Origin: Paraburkholderia bannensis NBRC 103871
GTDB lineage: Bacteria; Pseudomonadota; Gammaproteobacteria; Burkholderiales; Burkholderiaceae
NCBI RefSeq assembly: GCF_000685015.1
Contig: NZ_BAYA01000006.1
Location: 372,001 to 436,000 of the forward strand
Direction: 5' to 3'
DNA length: 64,000 nt
In this document: one piece after another, positions 28,464-37,016 of the stretch
Position numbering within the stretch: position 1 is the first letter of the stretch
Layout: every line of letters starts with the position of its first letter
Notes under the pieces: model-generated
Databases searched by the model: none
Seen by the model: the letters and a program-made list of their open reading frames with translations, nothing else
What the model was told of the DNA's origin: nothing
Program-made: the position numbers and the translations under genes

Positions 28464-30108
28464 TCCGCAAGGACCGAATCCGCACTCAGGCGGTCACTCC
28501 GGCGGCGGCGGCTCGCTGCCGCCCGACCTGCCCGAACCGGACATCGTCAAGCCCAAACGCTGGCTGCCCTCGCTCGTCTGGATCGTGCCGCTCATCGCGG
28601 CGCTGATCGGCGTGGCGCTGGTGGTGAAGTCGGTCGCCATGCGCGGCCCGACCATCACGATCAGCTTCATGACCGCCGAAGGGCTCGAACCCGGCAAGAC
28701 CAAGGTCAAGTACAAGGACGTCGATATCGGCTCGGTGCGCGCGATCAAGCTCTCGCCGAACCTCTCGCACGTGCTCGTAACCGTCGAACTCACCAAGGAC
28801 GCCGAAAACTTCGCCAAGAAGGACAGCCGCTTCTGGGTGGTGCGCCCGCGCATCGGCGCGAGCGGCGTGTCCGGTCTCGGCACGCTGCTGTCCGGTTCGT
28901 ACATCGGCGCGGATGCGGGCCGCTCGGAGGAAACCGCGAGCGACTTTACCGGGCTGGAAACCCCGCCCGCCGTGACCATCGACGAAAAGGGCCATCGCTA
29001 CACGCTGCACAGCGAAAACCTGGGCTCGCTCGATATCGGCACGCCGATTTTCTATCGCCGTATCCAGGTCGGCCAGGTGACCGGCTACTCGCTCGACAAG
29101 GACGGCACGGGCGTCACCGTGCAGGTGTTCGTGAGCGCGCCCTACGACCAGTACGTCGGCACCAATACGCGCTGGTGGCATGCAAGCGGCGTGAACGTCC
29201 AGCTCGATTCCAGCGGCATCAAGGTCAACACGCAGTCGCTCGCGACGGTCGTGGTGGGCGGCCTCGCCTTCCAGGCGCCGTCCGGCCAGGCGATGGGCCC
29301 GCAGGCGCCCGACAACTCCACCTTCTCGCTCGCGTCCGACGAAAGCGAAGCGATGAAGGAACCGGACGGCGCACCGGTGCGCGTGGTGATGTACTTCAAC
29401 CAGTCGCTGCGCGGGCTGTCGGTGGGCGCGACCGTGGACTTCCGCGGCATCGTGCTCGGCCAGGTGACCGACATCGGCATTGAGTACGACCCGAAGGAAC
29501 ATAACTTCACGATGCCGGTGACGATGGATCTGTATCCGCTGCGCCTGTCGCGTCGCACGCGTGGCGAGCCGCCCGCGCCGCACACGCCGCAGAGCCGCGA
29601 ACTGGTCAAGCGTCTGGTTGCGCGCGGGCTGCGCGGCCAGCTGCGCACGGGCAACCTGATCACGGGCCAGCTCTATATCGCGCTCGACGTGTTCCCGAAG
29701 GCCGGCCCCGCGAAGGCGGATCTCGACCGCGACCCGATGGAACTGCCGACGGTGCCGAACTCGCTCGAAGAACTGCAGCAGCAGGTCGCCGATATCACGA
29801 AGAAGCTCAATCAGATTCCGTTCGACAAGATCGGCAACAATCTGAACGAGTCGCTCAAGAACGCGAACCAGCTGTTCGGCAAGGTCAACGACGAGATCCT
29901 GCCGCAGATGAAGGGCACGCTCGACGAGGCGCAAAAGACGTTCAGCGCCGCGCAGTCCACCCTGCAGCAGGATTCGCCGCTGCAATCGGACGTGCATCAG
30001 GCCATGCAGGAACTCACGCGAACCCTGCAGTCACTCAACTCGCTCACGGATTACCTGGAGCGCCATCCCGAATCGCTGCTGCGCGGCAAATCAGGAGACA
30101 AGCCATGA
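28456..30108 (+). CDS. pqiB: PqiB, MCE-domain intermembrane transport protein
   Basis: PqiB forms a hexameric tube of stacked MCE rings that bridges inner and outer membranes for lipid transport. The 550-residue protein (E. coli PqiB is 546) has a Gly/His/Pro-rich cytoplasmic N-terminus and one membrane helix (PSLVWIVPLIAALIGVALVV). Three MCE repeats begin near ITISFMTAEGLEPGKTKVKY, HRYTLHSENLGSLDIGTPIF and VRVVMYFNQSLRGLSVGATV. A C-terminal helical needle region (LNQIPFDKIGNNLNESLKNA onward) completes it. It overlaps both pqiA (8 bp) and pqiC (4 bp). Confidence 0.95.
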   Translation: MNSPQGPNPHSGGHSGGGGSLPPDLPEPDIVKPKRWLPSLVWIVPLIAALIGVALVVKSVAMRGPTITISFMTAEGLEPGKTKVKYKDVDIGSVRAIKLSPNLSHVLVTVELTKDAENFAKKDSRFWVVRPRIGASGVSGLGTLLSGSYIGADAGRSEETASDFTGLETPPAVTIDEKGHRYTLHSENLGSLDIGTPIFYRRIQVGQVTGYSLDKDGTGVTVQVFVSAPYDQYVGTNTRWWHASGVNVQLDSSGIKVNTQSLATVVVGGLAFQAPSGQAMGPQAPDNSTFSLASDESEAMKEPDGAPVRVVMYFNQSLRGLSVGATVDFRGIVLGQVTDIGIEYDPKEHNFTMPVTMDLYPLRLSRRTRGEPPAPHTPQSRELVKRLVARGLRGQLRTGNLITGQLYIALDVFPKAGPAKADLDRDPMELPTVPNSLEELQQQVADITKKLNQIPFDKIGNNLNESLKNANQLFGKVNDEILPQMKGTLDEAQKTFSAAQSTLQQDSPLQSDVHQAMQELTRTLQSLNSLTDYLERHPESLLRGKSGDKP

Positions 30109-30854
30109 CGTTTCGCCGGCCCAACCTCCGGCTTCCCGCCGCCCTTCCGGTGCTCGCCTCGGCGCTCGCCCTCGCGGCGGCGCTTGCGGGCTGCGCCTCG
30201 CCCTCAAGCCGCTTCTACACGCTGAGCCCGAGCGGCGACGGCGCACGCACTGCATCGGCTGCGACGGCGCCCGTCAGCGCGGGCAACCCGGCGTGGCTCA
30301 TCGAGCTTGCGCCGGTCGACGTGCCGCCGCAGGTCGCAAAGGCGCAACTCGTCGTGCAGACCGACGCCACCCAGGTGAAGGTGCTGGAACAGGAGCGCTG
30401 GGCGTCGATGCCAGGCGACGAGATCCGCCGCGCGCTCTCGGGCGACCTTACGCAGCAGTTGAACACCATCGACGTGTATGGCTCGCCGCATCCGGACAAC
30501 GTGCCGGTCTACCGCGTGAGCGTGAACGTGCAGCGTTTCGAATCGTGGCCCGGTTCCCATGCGCTGATCGACGCGGTGTGGAGCGTGCGTGCGCTCGATT
30601 CGCAGACGGTCATGACCTGCCGCAGCGTGCTCAACGAGCCCGTCGGCGACGGCTACGACGCGCTGGTGGTCGGCCATCGCCGCGCGGTCGCGGATCTCTC
30701 GCAGGCGATTTCGAGCGGCGTGCGCGCACTCGCCGCCACGCCGCAGGTCGTCATGCCGACGGTGAAAGGCAACGCGAAAGCCGCGCCGCGCGTGAAGCCG
30801 CCCGTCAGCATCGCCTGCCCGCAGAGGGTGCCTGCCGCCGCTTCGGCGGGTTGA
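30105..30854 (+). CDS. pqiC: PqiC, ABC-type/MCE transport auxiliary lipoprotein
   Basis: PqiC is an outer-membrane lipoprotein that docks the PqiB tube. The 249-residue product has a lipoprotein signal peptide with the lipobox LAGC and lipidated Cys30. The family motif SSRFYTLSP follows the cysteine, then VDVPPQVAKAQLVVQTD and WASMPGDEIRRALSGDL. Its ATG overlaps the pqiB stop, so the whole pqiA-pqiA-pqiB-pqiC set is one coupled operon ended by the hairpin at 30879. Confidence 0.93.
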   Translation: MTFRRPNLRLPAALPVLASALALAAALAGCASPSSRFYTLSPSGDGARTASAATAPVSAGNPAWLIELAPVDVPPQVAKAQLVVQTDATQVKVLEQERWASMPGDEIRRALSGDLTQQLNTIDVYGSPHPDNVPVYRVSVNVQRFESWPGSHALIDAVWSVRALDSQTVMTCRSVLNEPVGDGYDALVVGHRRAVADLSQAISSGVRALAATPQVVMPTVKGNAKAAPRVKPPVSIACPQRVPAAASAG

Positions 30855-30878
30855 GACGCGGCAGACATTGCCTCCTGT

Positions 30879-30909
30879 GACGCGGCGCGAAAAGCGCCGC
30901 GTCGCTTTT
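30879..30909 (+). terminator. Terminator of the pqi operon
   Basis: A 10-bp perfect stem (gacgcggcgc 30879-30888 with gcgccgcgtc 30894-30903, loop gaaaa) is followed by gctttt. The stem is strong and the T-tract short. Confidence 0.7.
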
Positions 30910-30981
30910 GGGGCAACTGAAAAAGCGCAAAACGCGCGGCCCGCGATAATGTCGGTTTGCCTCACTGCCCGACACTTTCGT

Positions 30982-33141
30982 ATGTTCCGTTCGATCCCGA
31001 CGCTCTGGAAAAAATGGCGCGCCTCGCGCAGCGCCGGACAGCAACTCGATGCGCTGCTCGCCAGCGCCGATGCCGACGCCCCCTACGCCGAACGCAGCGA
31101 CTGGCTGATCGAGCTTGCGCACTGGATTCACCGGCGCGGCAAGCTCGACGCCGATCAATCCAGCGCCCCCGCGCCCTCCGACGACGCCCCGCAACGCACC
31201 CCGCCCGAACACGTCCGCGTGCGCTACCTGCTGCACGTGCTCGACCGCAATCCCGAGTGGAAAGCCAACGTCGGCGCGATGGTGCGCAAGCTGCTGCGCG
31301 AAAGCGACAGCATCTCGCTGCTCTGCGACGCCGGAATGCCGGTTCATTCGGGCCTGCTCGGGGCGATGGTCGAGCGTCTGCAGGCGCAGTTGATCCCGCC
31401 CGCGCCGAACCGCCGCGACCTCGCCGCGCTCGTGACGCTGATGTTTCCGGCCGCTTACGATCCCGAGTGGATCGCGAGCCTGCCCGCCGATCTGCTCAAG
31501 CGCCTGCAGGCCTTGATCGCCGAGCCTGCACCTGCGCCGTCCCATGCAGTCGCGCAAGGCGTCGAGGCAATCGAGCCTGCAGTCACCGCGGCTGGCAGAC
31601 TCCCCGGCGACTTCTCGCTCGACCTGCTCACGGCGCTGCACAACCTGACCTGCCAGATCAGTTCGACGGGCCTGTCGCCGACGGTGCGCAGCCGCCTGTC
31701 CGGCGACGACGCCCGCGTCGCCATCGAAAAGCTGCCGTTCTTCCGCCTCACGCGCGCACTGCTGGCAGTGGAGAACGCACGCGACGCCGGCGAGCCCGCG
31801 CGGCTGCTGCAGGAGGTGAGCTGGCTGCGCCTGCTGCTCGACGACTGCCGCCGCGCCACCGACGACGTTTTCGCGCACCTCTATCGGCACGGCGTGCGCG
31901 TGGACACGGTGTTCCAGGTCGAGCGCATGCGCATGCGGATCGTGCGCGCCGAGCGCCTGCTCGACGCATGGATGGCCGCCGACGATGCCTCGACCCAGGC
32001 GCATCTCGTCGCCGATCTCGTGCGCGCGAACCAGCGCAGCCAAAGCGTTTCGCACCTCGTGCGCAGCAATTTCGCGCTGCTCTCGCGCAAAGTCGTCGAG
32101 CTGTCCGCCGATACCGGCGAGCACTACATCGCGCGCGATCGCGCCGAATACCTGACGATGCTGCGCATGGCGGCGGGCGGCGGCCTCGTGACGGCCGTGA
32201 CGGTGTACGTGAAATTCGGCGTGACGGGCGCCCATCTGCCGTCGATGATCGAAGGCGTGTTTGCGGGCATCAATTACGCGGTGAGCTTCCTCGTGATGCA
32301 CTTCTGCCACTTCTCGCTCGCGACCAAGCAGCCCGCCATGACCGCGCCCACGCTCGCGCGCGAACTCGACGGCGCGAACGAGGCGGCGGGACGCGCGCGC
32401 TTCGTCTCTTCGGTCGTCGCGCTGATCCGCACCCAGGCGGCGGCCGTGCTCGGCAACGTGCTGCTGGTGTTTCCTGCGTGTCTCGCGATCCAGCTCGTGT
32501 GCGGCTGGCTGTTCCACGTTAACCTGATCTCGCCCACGAAAGCGCACGCGACGTTGCAATCGTTCTCGCTGCTCGGGCCGACGCCGTTCTACGCCGCGCT
32601 CACCGGCGTCCTGCTGTGGGCGTCGAGCCTCTTCGCCGGTTGGGCCGACAACTGGTTCGTACTCCATCGCGTCGAGGACGCCCTCGCCTGGAACCGGCGC
32701 CTGCGCATGACGCTGGGCGCCTCGGGCGCGGCGCGGCTCGCGCGCTTTTGCCGTGTCAACGTGGCGGGCGTGTGGGGCAATCTGGTGCTCGGCATGATGC
32801 TCGGGCTGGTGCCCGCGATCGTGTCGGCCGTGGCGTTTCACTTCGAGGTGCGGCACGTGACGCTTTCGGCGGGTTCGATCGGCGTGGCGATGGGCGTGCT
32901 CGGCAGCGGGACGCTCGGCAGCGGCGAGCTCTGGTGGGCCGTTGCGGGCGTCGCCAGCATGGCGGTGCTCAATGTGACGGTGAGCTTCGCGCTCGCGCTG
33001 CACATGGCTTTGCGTTCGCGCGGCCTTGCCCGACGCGACGTGCGCCCGCTGATGCGTGCCTTCTGGCGGCGCGTCACGCGGCATCCGATCGCGCTGGTCT
33101 GGCCAAGCCGGCGCGGCGGGTTGCGTGAAGACAACGATTGA
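30982..33141 (+). CDS. Multi-pass membrane protein of the 'site-specific recombinase Gcr' family
   Basis: The 719-residue product matches the family named SpecificRecomb/Gcr in betaproteobacteria. What the sequence shows is an N-terminal helical soluble half (1-390) and a C-terminal half with several long hydrophobic segments (for example AAGGGLVTAVTVYVKFGVTG, PSMIEGVFAGINYAVSFLVM, LGNVLLVFPACLAIQLVCGW, GVWGNLVLGMMLGLVPAIVS). I see no tyrosine-recombinase R-H-R-Y pattern and no serine-recombinase domain, so the name is probably historical. ATG 30982 (MFRSIPTLWKKW) was chosen; ATG 30949 is an alternative. It is a stand-alone gene after the pqi terminator. Confidence 0.85.
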   Translation: MFRSIPTLWKKWRASRSAGQQLDALLASADADAPYAERSDWLIELAHWIHRRGKLDADQSSAPAPSDDAPQRTPPEHVRVRYLLHVLDRNPEWKANVGAMVRKLLRESDSISLLCDAGMPVHSGLLGAMVERLQAQLIPPAPNRRDLAALVTLMFPAAYDPEWIASLPADLLKRLQALIAEPAPAPSHAVAQGVEAIEPAVTAAGRLPGDFSLDLLTALHNLTCQISSTGLSPTVRSRLSGDDARVAIEKLPFFRLTRALLAVENARDAGEPARLLQEVSWLRLLLDDCRRATDDVFAHLYRHGVRVDTVFQVERMRMRIVRAERLLDAWMAADDASTQAHLVADLVRANQRSQSVSHLVRSNFALLSRKVVELSADTGEHYIARDRAEYLTMLRMAAGGGLVTAVTVYVKFGVTGAHLPSMIEGVFAGINYAVSFLVMHFCHFSLATKQPAMTAPTLARELDGANEAAGRARFVSSVVALIRTQAAAVLGNVLLVFPACLAIQLVCGWLFHVNLISPTKAHATLQSFSLLGPTPFYAALTGVLLWASSLFAGWADNWFVLHRVEDALAWNRRLRMTLGASGAARLARFCRVNVAGVWGNLVLGMMLGLVPAIVSAVAFHFEVRHVTLSAGSIGVAMGVLGSGTLGSGELWWAVAGVASMAVLNVTVSFALALHMALRSRGLARRDVRPLMRAFWRRVTRHPIALVWPSRRGGLREDND

Positions 33142-33227
33142 ATGGGTGGTTTTCTATGCCGGATGGCCATCATTGCTGAGTTTCTGATGCGGCCCAGGCG
33201 GCACGCCTGGCCTTGATGCGACGCTGG

Positions 33228-33263
33228 GGAACGCTCGCGCTCCATGCATGGACGCAGCGTTCC
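33228..33263. repeat. Imperfect long palindrome upstream of the first higBA
   Basis: GGAACGCT (33228-33235) and AGCGTTCC (33256-33263) flank a perfect inner palindrome TCCATGCATGGA (33241-33252). It lies 70-105 bp upstream of higB. Function unknown; a cruciform or protein site is possible. Confidence 0.5.
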
Positions 33264-33301
33264 TCAACCCTTCTGCACCAGGGCGTGCGACTTTATCGCG
33301 C

Positions 33302-33330
33302 TTGCCAGGTGTAGTCACATAGGCTACAGT
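33302..33330 (+). promoter_or_regulatory. Promoter and operator-like repeat of higBA-1
   Basis: TTGCCA (33302-33307), a 17-bp spacer and TACAGT (33325-33330) form a promoter-like pair. The inverted repeat TGTAG/CTACA (33310-33328) overlaps it and is a plausible HigA operator. The -10 box ends only 3 bp before the ATG at 33334, which is very close, so the assignment is tentative. Confidence 0.4.
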
Positions 33331-33333
33331 CGC

Positions 33334-33612
33334 ATGATCAAAACCTTTCGGCACAAAGGTCTTGCATCGTTTTTTCTGGACGGCAACAAGGCAGGCATTC
33401 AGGCGCATCACGCACCCAGGTTGCGTGTGCTGCTCACCGCGCTTGATGAAGCACGTGGCCCGCAGGACATGAACGTGCCGCCCTGGCGGCTGCATGCTTT
33501 GCGCGGCGATCTCCGCGATCACTGGGCCGTCTGGGTGAACGGCAACTGGCGTCTCACCTTCACGTTCCACGGAGAGGACGCAATCCTCCTCGATTATCAG
33601 GACTACCACTAA
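33334..33612 (+). CDS. higB: HigB-type toxin of a type II toxin-antitoxin system (copy 1)
   Basis: The 92-residue product is a RelE/HigB-fold mRNA interferase homologue. It starts MIKTFRHKGLASFFLDGNKA, and contains LHALRGDLRDHWAVWVNGNW and the C-terminal LTFTFHGEDAILLDYQDYH. HigB toxins cleave mRNA in a ribosome-dependent way and are neutralised by HigA. The ATG at 33334 is the family start; the 30 extra upstream codons were discarded. The toxin gene precedes the antitoxin, the hallmark of higBA. By eye about 52 of 92 residues are identical, without gaps, to the second HigB at 59613-59891. Confidence 0.93.
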   Translation: MIKTFRHKGLASFFLDGNKAGIQAHHAPRLRVLLTALDEARGPQDMNVPPWRLHALRGDLRDHWAVWVNGNWRLTFTFHGEDAILLDYQDYH

Positions 33613-33621
33613 AGGACAGGC

Positions 33622-33912
33622 ATGAGCAGCAGAATGCACAACCCGGCGCACCCCGGCGAGGTACTGCGCGAATGGATCCCGCAGAACATGACGGTGACCG
33701 AGGCCGCGAATGCGCTCCAGATCAACCGCGTGACGCTGTCAAATTTGTTGAACGGCAAGGCCAGCGTGACCGCCAATATCGCGCTGCGCCTTTCCGCGTG
33801 GCTCGGCACGTCGACTGATCTGTGGCTCGGCATGCAGAACCAGTGGGATCTCTGGCAGGCCAGCCAGCAGCCCCGGCCGAAGATCAAGCCACTGGTTCGG
33901 GACGCGGTTTGA
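33622..33912 (+). CDS. higA: HigA-type antitoxin, XRE-family HTH (copy 1)
   Basis: The 96-residue product has the HigA signature HNPAHPGEVLREWI followed by a helix-turn-helix (TVTEAANALQINRVTLSNLL, then NGKASVTANIALRLSAWLG) and DLWLGMQNQWDLW. HigA binds and neutralises HigB and represses the operon. It lies 9 bp after higB. Its start has an upstream aaaggac-type purine stretch. Confidence 0.94.
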   Translation: MSSRMHNPAHPGEVLREWIPQNMTVTEAANALQINRVTLSNLLNGKASVTANIALRLSAWLGTSTDLWLGMQNQWDLWQASQQPRPKIKPLVRDAV

Positions 33913-33965
33913 GGGCTGCCGGGAGCGCCGACAGCACGCCGCCCGGCCCCGCGCCCTAACCCGCG

Positions 33966-33971
33966 TACAAT
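33966..33971 (+). promoter_or_regulatory. Candidate -10 box of the RNA methyltransferase gene
   Basis: TACAAT lies 32 bp before the ATG at 34004. No consensus -35 is evident. Confidence 0.35.
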
Positions 33972-34003
33972 AGCGCCTTCCCCGCAGCGTCACCTCTCTT
34001 CTC

Positions 34004-35317
34004 ATGTCTTTCGATTTCTTTGCTCCCTGCCCGCGTGGCCTTGAAGCCGCGCTCGCCGCCGAACTGGCCGAAACCGCGCAACGGCGCCTGCCGCCCGGCG
34101 CGCTCCAGGTCGGCGCCGAAGTCCCCGGCGGCGTGCATTTCCGCGGCAACTGGGCCGGCGGCATGGCCGCGAACCTGCATTCGCGCATCGCGAGCCGCGT
34201 GCTCCTGAAGATCGCCCAGCGCCCGTACCGCGGCGAGCAGGACATCTACGCGCTCGCCCGCGAGCAGCAATGGGAGAAGTGGTTCTCGCCGAACGAGACG
34301 ATCCGCATCGACATCACCGCGATCAAGTCGCCGCTGCGCAGCCTCGAATTCGCCACGCTGCGCGTGAAGGATGCGATCTGCGACCGCATGCGCGACAAGG
34401 CCGGTTCGCGTCCGAGCGTCGACACCGCTTATCCCGATGTGCGCATCTTCGCCTTCCTGACCACGACCGACTGCACGCTCTATCTCGACACGTCGGGCGA
34501 GCCGCTCTTCAAGCGCGGCTGGCGTCTGGACAAGGGCGCGGCGCCGCTGCGCGAGAATCTCGCCGCCGGCATCCTGCGTCTGACCAACTGGACGCCCGAG
34601 CAGCCGCTCTATGACCCGATGTGCGGCTCCGGCACGTTCCTCGCCGAAGCCTGCCAGGTTGGCATGGATATCGCGCCGGGCCTGTCGCGCAGCTTCGGTT
34701 TCGAGCGCCTGAAGCAGGCCGATACGGCTGCATGGCGCCATCTGAAGAGCGAGGCCAACACGGCGCGCAACACGGCGATGAGCCGCGCGAAGGATCTGCA
34801 GATTTTCGGCAGCGACATTTCTGACGTCATGCTGGAGAAGGCGCGCGCCAATTTCGCGCGCGCGGGTCTCGGCAATGTGCCGCTCAAGCAGATCGACGCG
34901 CGCAACATGACGCCGCCCGCCGAGGGCGAAGGCATCCTGGTGGCGAACCCGCCGTACGGCGAGCGTATCGAAGTGCGCGGACGCAATGCGCGCGGCGAGT
35001 TGCGCGAGCGCAGCCCGCGTGACGACGATGGCTACGATGCGCCCGATTCGTTCCGCCGCGCCCACACCGACGCGCCCGACGCCGAGTTCTTCCAGGCGCT
35101 CGGCGACGCGCTCAAGCAGCGCTTCACCGGCTGGCGTGCATTCTTCCTCACCTCGGATCGCAAGCTGCCCGGCCAGTTGCGCCTGCGCGAAGCCGCCAAG
35201 ACGCCGCTTTTCAACGGCGCGCTGGAATGCCGCCTGTTCCGCTTCGACCTGATCGCGGGCAGCGTGCGTCAACGTCCCGCGAAGGACGCCGCAGCGGGCG
35301 AAAGCAATCCGGGCTAA
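34004..35317 (+). CDS. THUMP-domain class I SAM-dependent RNA methyltransferase (RlmL/YpsC-like)
   Basis: Members methylate guanine N2 in 23S rRNA; E. coli RlmKL carries an equivalent domain for m2G2445. The 437-residue protein has an N-terminal ferredoxin-like/THUMP region (FFAPCPRGLEAALAAEL, then about 60-165). The methyltransferase domain has the SAM motif DPMCGSGTFLAEA and the catalytic motif NPPYGER at 315-321. A charged insertion (GRNARGELRERSPRDDDGYD) follows that motif, where E. coli-type proteins have a short loop. Rvd-like RlmK is not fused or adjacent. The target base is inferred from the family only. Confidence 0.92.
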   Translation: MSFDFFAPCPRGLEAALAAELAETAQRRLPPGALQVGAEVPGGVHFRGNWAGGMAANLHSRIASRVLLKIAQRPYRGEQDIYALAREQQWEKWFSPNETIRIDITAIKSPLRSLEFATLRVKDAICDRMRDKAGSRPSVDTAYPDVRIFAFLTTTDCTLYLDTSGEPLFKRGWRLDKGAAPLRENLAAGILRLTNWTPEQPLYDPMCGSGTFLAEACQVGMDIAPGLSRSFGFERLKQADTAAWRHLKSEANTARNTAMSRAKDLQIFGSDISDVMLEKARANFARAGLGNVPLKQIDARNMTPPAEGEGILVANPPYGERIEVRGRNARGELRERSPRDDDGYDAPDSFRRAHTDAPDAEFFQALGDALKQRFTGWRAFFLTSDRKLPGQLRLREAAKTPLFNGALECRLFRFDLIAGSVRQRPAKDAAAGESNPG

Positions 35318-35361
35318 GCCCGTTTAAAGCAACATCGCTACATAGGGCCGCCGCGCGCGCA

Positions 35362-36156
35362 TCAGACGCGCGCAGGCCCGACTTGCGCTCCGCCCGCTTC
35401 CACGGGCAGCGGATATCCTTCGTACTCCGGAAACAATTTCGGCAGCAGAAACATCGGCAGTGCGTAGCGCGAGAAGCAGCGCGACGTCGACGCCGGATGA
35501 ATCAGATGCAGGCAGCTCGCCTGCGTGTCCTCGGCGGCCAGCACCTTCGCGCCCGATTCCACCACTCGCCGGATAAAGCTCTCGTCCTCGCCCAGGTTCA
35601 CGTCGGCATAGCGCGCCGTGTCGAACAGCGACTTGCGATACACGTAGGCGAAGCCGTAGAAGAGAATGAAATCGGCGCCAATCTGCATCTTCTCGTGGAA
35701 GGTCACGGTGCCCACCGATTTGCCGCGCAGCTCGTAATGCAGCCCGACGCGCGCGTTCAGATCCATGTAACCCAGAAACTGCGTATGCGGCGCGACCATC
35801 CAGAACGTCGACAGCTTCATGAGCGCGGCGTCGTTGTCGTGGAGCATGCGCGTCATGCCTGAGAGGTAGTGCGCCGCGTAGTGATCGTCGTCGTCGAAGT
35901 GGGCAATGATGTCGGCCTTCGATTCGGCCACGAGCCAGTTGCGCTTGGCGCCAATCGTCATCGGCACTTTCGACCAGTAGTAGCGCACGCGCGCGTCGCT
36001 GCGCGCGAGTTGCTGCATGAAGGCGCTAGGCTGCGCGCTGTCGTCGAGCACGAGCCACTCCCAGTCGACTTGTTGACGCGCGACGCAGCGCGCAATGGCG
36101 GGCAGGAACGCCTCGCGGTTCGCGGTGGGCGTGATGATGGAGACGTTTGGAGACAT
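35362..36156 (-). CDS. Family 2 glycosyltransferase
   Basis: The 264-residue protein has a GT-A fold: N-terminal VSIITPTANREAFLPAIARC, LVLDDS, and the metal/nucleotide-binding acidic cluster HFDDDDHY (Asp88-91). The acceptor-side ED motif is GEDESFIRRVVESGAKVL. No signal peptide or membrane helix is seen. It stands alone, with no polysaccharide or LPS genes nearby, so donor and acceptor are unknown. It is read leftward and converges with the RNA methyltransferase gene. Confidence 0.85.
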   Translation of the reverse strand: MSPNVSIITPTANREAFLPAIARCVARQQVDWEWLVLDDSAQPSAFMQQLARSDARVRYYWSKVPMTIGAKRNWLVAESKADIIAHFDDDDHYAAHYLSGMTRMLHDNDAALMKLSTFWMVAPHTQFLGYMDLNARVGLHYELRGKSVGTVTFHEKMQIGADFILFYGFAYVYRKSLFDTARYADVNLGEDESFIRRVVESGAKVLAAEDTQASCLHLIHPASTSRCFSRYALPMFLLPKLFPEYEGYPLPVEAGGAQVGPARV

Positions 36157-36464
36157 GAGAAACGTAAAAGCGTGGAAGCGTTGAAACGGCGCGTGGACAG
36201 GCCGTCGAGGTCATCGGATGCTTCGATTACAGCAGAAGCGCGCGCGAGGCTCTCTCGAAAAACTTCGAAACACGGGCGTGCACGAACTTGCGTATCGACT
36301 TCGCGAAGCTACTGACAGCACGCTGTCAGCAGGCCCCCTGCACACTGCCTCTACCCCACGCAGCACGCCCCATCGCGCACGGGGACGGCGCCTGGCATCC
36401 TGCCAGCCGCCGCCAGTCAAATGCATCCCGCACCCCTCTGCCGTCGCCACTCCAGGAGCGCATC
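36157..36464. other. Divergent gap between glycosyltransferase and VOC genes, with an 18-bp palindrome
   Basis: The 308-bp gap contains the perfect inverted repeat CTGACAGcacgCTGTCAG (36312-36329), 135 bp upstream of the VOC gene. It is a possible operator for an unknown regulator. The remaining bases show no gene or clear promoter. Confidence 0.45.
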
Positions 36465-36890
36465 ATGTCCACCGAAATCCTCGACGCACCCCAGCAATCC
36501 GCGACTTCCCAGGCTGCCCGCGTCATCTCATGGTTCGAAATTCCCGCACATGACCTCGATCGTGCGGCCCGTTTCTACGAATCCGCTTTCGACACCGCGC
36601 TGCAACGCGAAGTGGTCGGCGGCGTGCCGATGGCGATTTTTGGCCACTCGGATACCGAAACCGGCGGCTGCATCGTCTTCAATCCGCATGACGCCAAGCC
36701 TGACCCGAAGGGCGTGCTCGTGTACCTGAACGCACAGCCCTCGGTCACGGCCGTGCTCGATCGCGTCGAAAGGGCGGGCGGCAAGCGCCAGGGCCCGGCG
36801 CTGGAGTTGCCGAACAACTACGGCTATATCGGCTTCTTTATCGATACGGAGGGCAACCGCGTCGGGCTGCACGCGGCCAAGCTCGGCTGA
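36465..36890 (+). CDS. VOC-family (glyoxalase/bleomycin-resistance fold) protein
   Basis: The 141-residue product has the paired beta-alpha-beta-beta-beta units of the vicinal-oxygen-chelate superfamily. It contains ISWFEIPAHDLDRAARFYES near the start, MAIFGHSDTETGGCIVFNPH in the middle and GYIGFFIDTEGNRVGLHAAK at the end. The EGNRVGLH ending is typical of small uncharacterised VOC proteins. The ATG at 36465 follows aggag (36454-36458). It lies upstream of a WYL regulator gene, a pairing seen elsewhere in which the regulator may control the VOC gene. No substrate can be given. Confidence 0.9.
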   Translation: MSTEILDAPQQSATSQAARVISWFEIPAHDLDRAARFYESAFDTALQREVVGGVPMAIFGHSDTETGGCIVFNPHDAKPDPKGVLVYLNAQPSVTAVLDRVERAGGKRQGPALELPNNYGYIGFFIDTEGNRVGLHAAKLG

Positions 36891-37016
36891 TCGAAGCACG
36901 CACGGCGGCCGGGCTTGCGCCCGGCGCTATCATCTGCGCTTGAAGGTACATAGACGGCGCGCGATCCCCCTCGCGCGCCCTTTTTCCGTTCTCCCGCGTC
37001 ACGCCAGCTGCCCGCC

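Noticed and set aside
30805..33084. A 759-codon minus-strand frame opposite the Gcr-family gene
   Set aside because: Antisense shadow; the plus-strand frame has membrane helices and family similarity, this one does not.
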